From UBA9653 sp014859835 (GTDB taxonomy: Archaea > Thermoplasmatota > Thermoplasmata > UBA10834): a stretch of 27,805 nt of DNA. Shown here piece after piece: positions 22,809-27,805 of this stretch. The notes under the pieces were generated by a model. That model ran no database searches. It was not told where the DNA came from and worked only from the letters and a program-made list of their open reading frames with translations. Made by a program: the position numbers and the translations under genes. Where the stretch lies: contig JACZKW010000085.1 in the NCBI GenBank assembly GCA_014859835.1, positions 1-27,805 on the forward strand. The letters run 5' to 3'. Position 1 is the first letter of the stretch. The number at the start of each line of letters is the position of its first letter.

Positions 22809-23141
22809 GTGAGGCTCCTGTCAGAAGACATCGTACATCTTACGGATGCGAATTTCGAGACCGTCGTGAAATCCTCAGACAAACTGATAATCGACTGTTG
22901 GGCGCCATGGTGTGGTCCTTGCAGGATGCTCGCGCCAACGTTCGAAGCGCTCGCGAAGGATTACAAAGGCAAGGTCACCTTCGCCAAGCTCGACACGGAC
23001 GAGGCTCCTAAGATTGCGATGTCCATGGGCATCAACAGCATACCGACCTTGATATTCTTCAAGGGCGGGAATCAGGTCGAGAGGATGACCGGTGCTCATC
23101 CGAGGGCGAGCATCGAGAACACGATGAAAAAACACTTCTGA
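22809..23141 (+). CDS. trxA: Thioredoxin
   Basis: This small redox protein of 110 residues reduces protein disulfides in the cytoplasm. The active site WCGPC is at residues 34-38 (preceded by CWAP), and the cis-proline motif appears as INSIPTLIFF. The length and the ending (AHPRASIENTMKKHF) fit classical thioredoxins, and there is no signal peptide. The start is a GTG at 22809, chosen because a TATA box lies about 33 bases upstream. No thioredoxin reductase is adjacent. The neighbour on the right is convergent with a 22-base gap. Confidence 0.95.
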   Translation: MRLLSEDIVHLTDANFETVVKSSDKLIIDCWAPWCGPCRMLAPTFEALAKDYKGKVTFAKLDTDEAPKIAMSMGINSIPTLIFFKGGNQVERMTGAHPRASIENTMKKHF

Positions 23142-23163
23142 TCGTTTTCGGAAGTGCCGCGCC

Positions 23164-23781
23164 TCAAAACTTCTTCAACACCTCTTCCAACTTTTCCTGA
23201 AGGTTCTTCGCGCTAGCGGCGACCGCCACCTCTCCACGCGTCTTCTCCAGCAGGCTCCTCGCGATGTCCTGCTTCCGCCTTATGGCGACGATCGCATCGG
23301 GATAATCGAACCTCATCAGTGCCGTGTACAGGTCCTCCATCCTGTCCAGGAAGTAGTTCGCCCTGATCACGTTACTTCTCTTCAGCTCGTCCAGGGCGAG
23401 GCGTCTCAGCTCCCCGACCGAGTCTCCGAGCGCGAGCAGGTAGGCGACGCTGGATACCCCTAGGTCGTCCGGTGATGGCACATCGTCCCTTTCTAAGATT
23501 GATAGGATTATTCCAACCTCTGCATACTCCTGGAACGCGCTCTCCACATATCCGGCGGACCATAGGTCCGGGTGGTCCGTGATGAGACTGGACAGCATAG
23601 AAGCCTCGTCCTTCAGCTCATCCAGGGCCTCGGTGATATCCTCGTCCCTGTGGATGCTCTTCATTATCCCTCCTGACAGTCTTACAACCGCCCTGGACGA
23701 TTTCAGGGCGACCTCTCTGATCTGGTCCTTCTCGTCGAGTTCCTCTTCTATCTTCGTGACCACTTTCTCCAGGTTAATCAC
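23164..23781 (-). CDS. Translin-family RNA-binding protein
   Basis: This all-alpha protein of 205 residues matches archaeal translin-like proteins (COG2178). Recognisable elements are FQEYAEVGIILSIL, the counterpart of the translin EY/E helix, and LALGDSVGELRRLALDELKRSN, a strong family signature. The C terminus is a charged coiled-coil-like helix (NLQEKLEEVLKKF). Eukaryotic translin/TRAX assembles into barrel oligomers that bind and cut RNA, and an archaeal homologue has been reported to form a similar RNA-enclosing shell. I place the start at the GTG at 23781, which overlaps the purD stop (GTGA) and has GAGGGTG six bases upstream. The alternative GTG at 23790 adds three residues. Translational coupling to purD is likely, though a functional link is not evident. 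Confidence 0.82.
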   Translation of the reverse strand: MINLEKVVTKIEEELDEKDQIREVALKSSRAVVRLSGGIMKSIHRDEDITEALDELKDEASMLSSLITDHPDLWSAGYVESAFQEYAEVGIILSILERDDVPSPDDLGVSSVAYLLALGDSVGELRRLALDELKRSNVIRANYFLDRMEDLYTALMRFDYPDAIVAIRRKQDIARSLLEKTRGEVAVAASAKNLQEKLEEVLKKF

Positions 23782-25106
23782 TTCGAGCACCCTCTGATAT
23801 CATTCATCCTAACGACCTTCGCTTCCAGCATGGTCCGCTTGCCTATGTCGTGTCTCACGAATACATTGCCAGAGACATGCTTGATCGCGTTCTCCGCGAT
23901 CCTCTCCGCCTCGTCTATCTCATCCGAGACGCCGACGATGCCAACAGACCTCGAGGTGGTGGTGTAGACCTTACCGTCCTTCTCGTTCACGCTGGAATAG
24001 TACAACACCGCGCCCTCGTCCGATATCCCTTTCTCATCGACCTTGATCTCCTCTCCTGCGAGAGGTTTGGAACCGTATCCTGCAGGCACGACGTACTTGC
24101 AGACGGAGGCCTTCCTGTGGAACCGGTTGAGACCGTTCGCGAGGTTCCCATCTGCCATTCCCTGACATATCTTCACAAAGTCGCCCCGCAACAATGTGAG
24201 GACATTCATGGCCTCGGGATCTCCAAATCGCGCATTGAATTCGATGACCTTCGGGCCATCCTTCGTAAGCATGAACTGGCCGTACAGGGTCCCCTTGTAT
24301 GGTGCCCCTTCCTTCTTGAGGGCACCGACGGTCTGCTCTATGATGGACACCGCCTGATCATAATCGCCCCTGGTCAAGAAAGGCAGCAGTCCGTCGGATT
24401 GGGAGTACGAGCCCATGCCTCCAGTATTCGGGCCTTTATCTCCCTCATAGGCCCTCTTGTGATCCTGGACCGCTGGCATGGGCAGTATCCTGGTGCCGTC
24501 GCAGAATGCTTGAAGTGTGAACTCCTCGCCGACCAGCTTCTCTTCGAGGACAATCTTGCTGCCGCCTATGCGGTTCGATATTATCTCCTCCGAATAGCGC
24601 AGGATGTCTTCCTTGGTCATCATGTGCTCGCCGAAGACCTTCACTCCCTTCCCACCTGTGAGCCCGGTCGGCTTCACGACAATCTCGTTCCCGAGCTCGT
24701 CCAGGCCTGACTCGACCTCGTCAATCGTGTGGGCCTCGACGAACCTTACCGACCCCTTCACACCATGTTCCCTCATCAGATTCCGCATGAAGATCTTCGA
24801 GGTCTCTATCCTTGCAGCGTCCTTGCTCGGGCTGGCAGTGGGTATGCCCGCGCTCTCGAGTCCATCCGCCAGTCCGACCTCCAGCGGCGCCTCCGGTCCG
24901 ACGACCGCGAGCTCAACGCTCTTCCCCTTGGCGTACTCGACCACCTTCGCCACATCCATCTCGTCAACATAGAATGTGTCCTTGGCGATCCTAGCGATGC
25001 CGGGATTCCTGTTCTTCATCGCGACGAATATGTCCGCGCCAGATCTCGCGAGTCCGCTCACGATCGCGTGTTCTCGGGCACCTCCACCAACGGCCAACAC
25101 TTTCAT
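23778..25106 (-). CDS. purD: Phosphoribosylamine-glycine ligase (GAR synthetase)
   Basis: It catalyses the second step of purine synthesis, joining glycine to phosphoribosylamine with ATP. The 442-residue protein begins MKVLAVGGGAREHAI, the diagnostic N-terminal loop, followed by AVVGPEAPLEVGLADGLESAG. The ATP-grasp domain contains VVKPTGLTGGKGVKVF and EFTLQAFCDG. The PurD signature is present as RFGDPEAMNVLTLLRGD. The frame continues upstream to a TTG at 25115, but the ATG at 25106 gives the standard N terminus. A TATA-like TTCTTAAGA lies about 38 bases upstream on the minus strand (near 25140-25148). The translin-family gene follows with a four-base overlap. Confidence 0.97.
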   Translation of the reverse strand: MKVLAVGGGAREHAIVSGLARSGADIFVAMKNRNPGIARIAKDTFYVDEMDVAKVVEYAKGKSVELAVVGPEAPLEVGLADGLESAGIPTASPSKDAARIETSKIFMRNLMREHGVKGSVRFVEAHTIDEVESGLDELGNEIVVKPTGLTGGKGVKVFGEHMMTKEDILRYSEEIISNRIGGSKIVLEEKLVGEEFTLQAFCDGTRILPMPAVQDHKRAYEGDKGPNTGGMGSYSQSDGLLPFLTRGDYDQAVSIIEQTVGALKKEGAPYKGTLYGQFMLTKDGPKVIEFNARFGDPEAMNVLTLLRGDFVKICQGMADGNLANGLNRFHRKASVCKYVVPAGYGSKPLAGEEIKVDEKGISDEGAVLYYSSVNEKDGKVYTTTSRSVGIVGVSDEIDEAERIAENAIKHVSGNVFVRHDIGKRTMLEAKVVRMNDIRGCSK

Positions 25107-25209
25107 TATATGCAACCGGCCAGGGCATCAGGCTCAGGTCTTAAGAAGATTCTCTATGGAACATTGTTTTTTTTCGACCATCATCCTCCTTGCGGATGCC
25201 CAGCAAATC

Positions 25210-25216
25210 TTTTAAG
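25210..25216 (+). promoter_or_regulatory. TATA box of the gatDE operon
   Basis: TTTTAAG, preceded by AAATC, is centred about 28 bases before the ATG at 25241, consistent with a leaderless gatD message. This argues against the upstream in-frame ATG codons at 25190 and 25196, which would place the promoter inside the gene. Confidence 0.5.
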
Positions 25217-25240
25217 ACGACTAACACCTTCTACCGCCCG

Positions 25241-26530
25241 ATGACCTATTCTGGCCTCATCGGAAAGCTCCTGGAGGCTACGGGAACGTCCGTCGGCGAT
25301 GTGATATCCGTGACCCGCGGCAAGGAGAAGACCACGGGCGTGCTGATGCCACACCACGAGTTCAGTTCGGAATCGATCATCACGATAAAGTTGTCAAACG
25401 GTTACAACATCGGCGTCCGCATAGACGGCAATTCGCGCATCGGACTAGTCTCCAAGAAGGAGTCGAAGACTTTGGTGAGCAGGTCGATGCCAACAGGGGA
25501 TTCCAAGAAGGATGTCGCAGTCATAAGCACCGGCGGGACGATCGCATCTTATGTGGACTATAGGACAGGCGCGGTTCATCCTGCGAAGTCAGCGGAGGAA
25601 CTGGTCTTCTCAGTGCCTGAACTGATGGATCTGTGCAATATCCGCGCAAAGGTTCTATATTCGATTCTCAGCGAGAACATGACCGTGAAGCATTGGCAGG
25701 GCCTGGCGAACGCAGTCGCGGACGAGCTCAACGCCGGAGCGGCCGGCGTCATAGTACCCCACGGCACGGACACGATGGGATTCACTTCAGCGGCTCTATC
25801 GTTCATGCTCAGGAACCTCACTGGACCGGTGGTCTGCGTGGGTTCCCAGCGCTCATCGGACCGTCCCTCATCTGACGCTAGGATGAATCTGCTTGCAGCC
25901 ACTCGTCTTTGCGTCGACTCGGACCTGGGCGAGGTCGTCGTGGTCATGCACGGTGAATCCTCAGATACTTATTGCCATGTCCATCGAGGCACCAGGGTCC
26001 GTAAGATGCACTCGTCCCGGAGGGACGCCTTCAAGAGCATCAACATCGACCCGATCGCGAAGGTAGAAGGGCCGGAGACGAACTTCATGGGGCAGTATTC
26101 GAAGCGTTCATCGGGCCCAGTAGAGGTGCGAGACAAGATGGACCGAAAGGTCAGCCTTCTTTACTTCTATCCCGGCTTCGAGGGCGAGCATTTCGACCTC
26201 ATAGCGAGCCATGTGAAAGGCGTGGTGGTGGCCGGCACGGGGCTAGGTCATGTATCCGAGGAGATCACAAGGTCGATCAAGATTGCCGTGGACAACGGAG
26301 TTCACGTGGTCGTGACGAGCCAATGCCTCTCCGGTACCACGAACCTCAACGTCTATTCGACCGGAAGGGACATGGTGGCCGCTGGCGCCCTTCCTCTCGG
26401 TGACATGCTTCCAGAGACGGCGTACGTGAAGCTCATGTGGGCACTTGGCCAGGCCAAGGACCACGACGCGGTCAAGAAGCTCATGCTGACCAACATATCA
26501 GGGGAGATATGCTTGCGGAGGGAGGTCTGA
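25241..26530 (+). CDS. gatD: Glu-tRNA(Gln) amidotransferase subunit D
   Basis: GatD is the asparaginase-like subunit that releases ammonia for conversion of Glu-tRNA(Gln) to Gln-tRNA(Gln), the archaeal route to glutaminyl-tRNA. It has a short N-terminal barrel-like domain (residues 1 to about 75, with GDVISVTRG) and then the asparaginase-type domain. Catalytic motifs are VISTGGTIASYVDYRTGAVHP and VIVPHGTDTMGFT; the C-terminal half contains GVVVAGTGLGHVS and VVTSQCLSGTTNL. The length of 429 residues fits characterised archaeal GatD. The ATG at 25241 (MTYSGLIGKLLEATG) gives the standard N terminus and follows a TATA box. gatE starts one base after the stop. Confidence 0.96.
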   Translation: MTYSGLIGKLLEATGTSVGDVISVTRGKEKTTGVLMPHHEFSSESIITIKLSNGYNIGVRIDGNSRIGLVSKKESKTLVSRSMPTGDSKKDVAVISTGGTIASYVDYRTGAVHPAKSAEELVFSVPELMDLCNIRAKVLYSILSENMTVKHWQGLANAVADELNAGAAGVIVPHGTDTMGFTSAALSFMLRNLTGPVVCVGSQRSSDRPSSDARMNLLAATRLCVDSDLGEVVVVMHGESSDTYCHVHRGTRVRKMHSSRRDAFKSINIDPIAKVEGPETNFMGQYSKRSSGPVEVRDKMDRKVSLLYFYPGFEGEHFDLIASHVKGVVVAGTGLGHVSEEITRSIKIAVDNGVHVVVTSQCLSGTTNLNVYSTGRDMVAAGALPLGDMLPETAYVKLMWALGQAKDHDAVKKLMLTNISGEICLRREV

Positions 26531-26531
26531 C

Positions 26532-27805
26532 TTGGACTACAAGAACCTCGGCCTCAGGGTGGGCATCGAGATACATCAACAGCTGAGCACGGGTAAGCTG
26601 TTCTGCAGCTGCGATTCGGAGCTCGTCGACGAACACCACAAGGAATTCGTGCGGAACCTTCGGCCCACGCAGAGCGAGCTGGGCGAGATAGACAAGGCTG
26701 CGCTCGAAGAGGCGGAGAGGAAGCTCCAGTTCAGGTATCAGACGGTCCCGTGCTCGTGCCTGGTGGAGGCGGACGAGGAACCACCACACGATGCAAACAG
26801 GTTGGCGATCGAGGCATCCTTGGAGATGGCATTGCTCCTGGGAGCGATACCTGTAGACGAGATACACTTCATGCGAAAGATCGTGATCGATGGATCCAAT
26901 ACGGGAGGATTCCAGCGAACCGCGCTCATAGCCACCAAGGGGAGCATCGAGCTTCACGGGAAGCGGTTCGGCATGTCATCGATATGTCTGGAGGAGGACG
27001 CTGCTAGGAAGATGACCGAGCACGCGTCGGAGGTCACCTACAGGCTGGACCGGCTCGGGATACCACTGATCGAGATCGCGACGGACCCTGACATGTCGAC
27101 TCCGGAGGAGGCCCGGGCCGTGGCCGCTAGGTTGGGCGCCCTGCTCAGAGCCACCAAGAAGGTCAGACGCGGCATAGGCACGATCCGTGAAGACATCAAC
27201 ATATCCATCTCAGGCGGCGCGAGGGTGGAGATCAAGGGCGCGCAGGACCTGCGCCTGATACCCGTCTATGTCGAGGAGGAGATCAAGAGGCAGCTCGCAC
27301 TCCTGGATGTAAAAGACATCCTGAGGAAGCGAGGAACGAAACCCGTCATCGCCGATATCATGGACCTGTCCGGTCTCTTGAGGAGCACCAGCTGCAAAGT
27401 GCTTCGATCTGCCCTGGATTCAGGCGGCAGGGTGCTCGGGGTCAAACTAGAAAAATTCGCAGGCACCATGGGACGTACGGAAGCCGGCGTCAAGCGATTG
27501 GGCGCCGAGATAGCCGCTCACGCTCGTGTGGCCGGGGTCAAAGGCCTGTTCCATTCGGACGAGCTTCCAGGCTACGGCATAACCCGGGCGGAGGTCGAGG
27601 ACATCGGCACGATGCTGTCCGCAGAGGCTGAGGATGCATTCGTGCTCGTGGCGGATTCCGAGGAGAAGGCGAGGGCCGCCCTCACCCGCGTAGTCGACCG
27701 CGCGAACATCGGCTTATCCGGAGTGCCGGAGGAAACCAGGGACCCGCTTCCAGACGGCCAATCAGTTTACAGCAGGCCACTCCCGGGGAAGGATAGGATG
27801 TATCC
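26532..27805 (+). CDS. gatE: Glu-tRNA(Gln) amidotransferase subunit E (C-terminal part cut by window edge)
   Basis: GatE is the kinase/amidotransferase and tRNA-binding subunit partnered with GatD. The visible 424 residues contain LGLRVGIEIHQQLSTGKLFCSC, the GatB/GatE signature, the RKIVIDGSNTGGFQRTALIA block, and IREDINISISGGARVEIKGAQDL, followed by the GatE-specific insertion region starting near AGTMGRTEAGVKRLG. The C-terminal tRNA-binding part lies beyond the window. The start is a TTG at 26532, with GGAGGT (26521-26526) five bases upstream inside the end of gatD. Confidence 0.96.
   Translation, partial: MDYKNLGLRVGIEIHQQLSTGKLFCSCDSELVDEHHKEFVRNLRPTQSELGEIDKAALEEAERKLQFRYQTVPCSCLVEADEEPPHDANRLAIEASLEMALLLGAIPVDEIHFMRKIVIDGSNTGGFQRTALIATKGSIELHGKRFGMSSICLEEDAARKMTEHASEVTYRLDRLGIPLIEIATDPDMSTPEEARAVAARLGALLRATKKVRRGIGTIREDINISISGGARVEIKGAQDLRLIPVYVEEEIKRQLALLDVKDILRKRGTKPVIADIMDLSGLLRSTSCKVLRSALDSGGRVLGVKLEKFAGTMGRTEAGVKRLGAEIAAHARVAGVKGLFHSDELPGYGITRAEVEDIGTMLSAEAEDAFVLVADSEEKARAALTRVVDRANIGLSGVPEETRDPLPDGQSVYSRPLPGKDRMY

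Noticed and set aside
23850..24710. A 286-codon plus-strand open frame across purD
   Set aside because: It is opposite a clear purD gene, and its translation shows no family features.

Overview
This window is archaeal chromosome. It carries a two-piece RNA polymerase large subunit (A'/A''), an unsplit B subunit, RpoH, L30e, archaeal NusA, aEF-1beta, the archaeal amidotransferase GatDE, AglB and TATA-box promoters with leaderless or short-leader starts. The uninterrupted RpoB, the euryarchaeal-type accessory genes and the high-GC codon use point to Euryarchaeota in the broad sense, most likely a member of Thermoplasmatota. That placement is inference. Coding density is high, no gap exceeds about 260 bases, and no mobile element, CRISPR array or phage gene is visible.

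Layout. 1-1309 (minus): a COG1031-type radical SAM protein that runs off the left edge. 1533-2969: malic enzyme with a lysine/alanine-rich tail. 3092-3539 (minus): aEF-1beta and a translation-linked zinc-ribbon protein. 3648-4115: a flavodoxin. 4375-4518: tRNA-Lys(UUU) interrupted twice, in the D arm and in the T loop. 4605-13404: the transcription operon rpoH-rpoB-rpoA1-rpoA2-rpl30e-nusA, tightly packed with short overlaps. In many archaea this operon continues into S12, S7 and EF-2; here it ends against a convergent COG2108 radical SAM gene (13391-14476, minus). 14565-15206: pyrF. 15349-22727: a two-gene envelope operon made of a 2193-residue AglB-like oligosaccharyltransferase with about eleven beta-sandwich repeats fused behind it, and a CARDB-type membrane-anchored surface protein. 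22809-23141: thioredoxin. 23164-25106 (minus): purD and a translin-family gene overlapping by four bases. 25241-27805: gatD and gatE (Glu-tRNA(Gln) amidotransferase), the latter cut by the right edge.

The genes divide into an information-processing block (tRNA-Lys, RNA polymerase, NusA, L30e, aEF-1beta, GatDE, translin), central metabolism and redox (malic enzyme, pyrF, purD, flavodoxin, thioredoxin), and cell surface glycosylation (aglB with its partner).

The most unusual items are the tRNA-Lys gene with two introns at non-canonical positions, the very large AglB-repeat fusion, and lineage-type additions to conserved proteins: an N-terminal extension of RpoA2, a four-cysteine zinc-ribbon insertion in RpoB and a histone-tail-like extension of malic enzyme. 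A 7-bp-arm perfect inverted repeat abuts the aglB TATA box.
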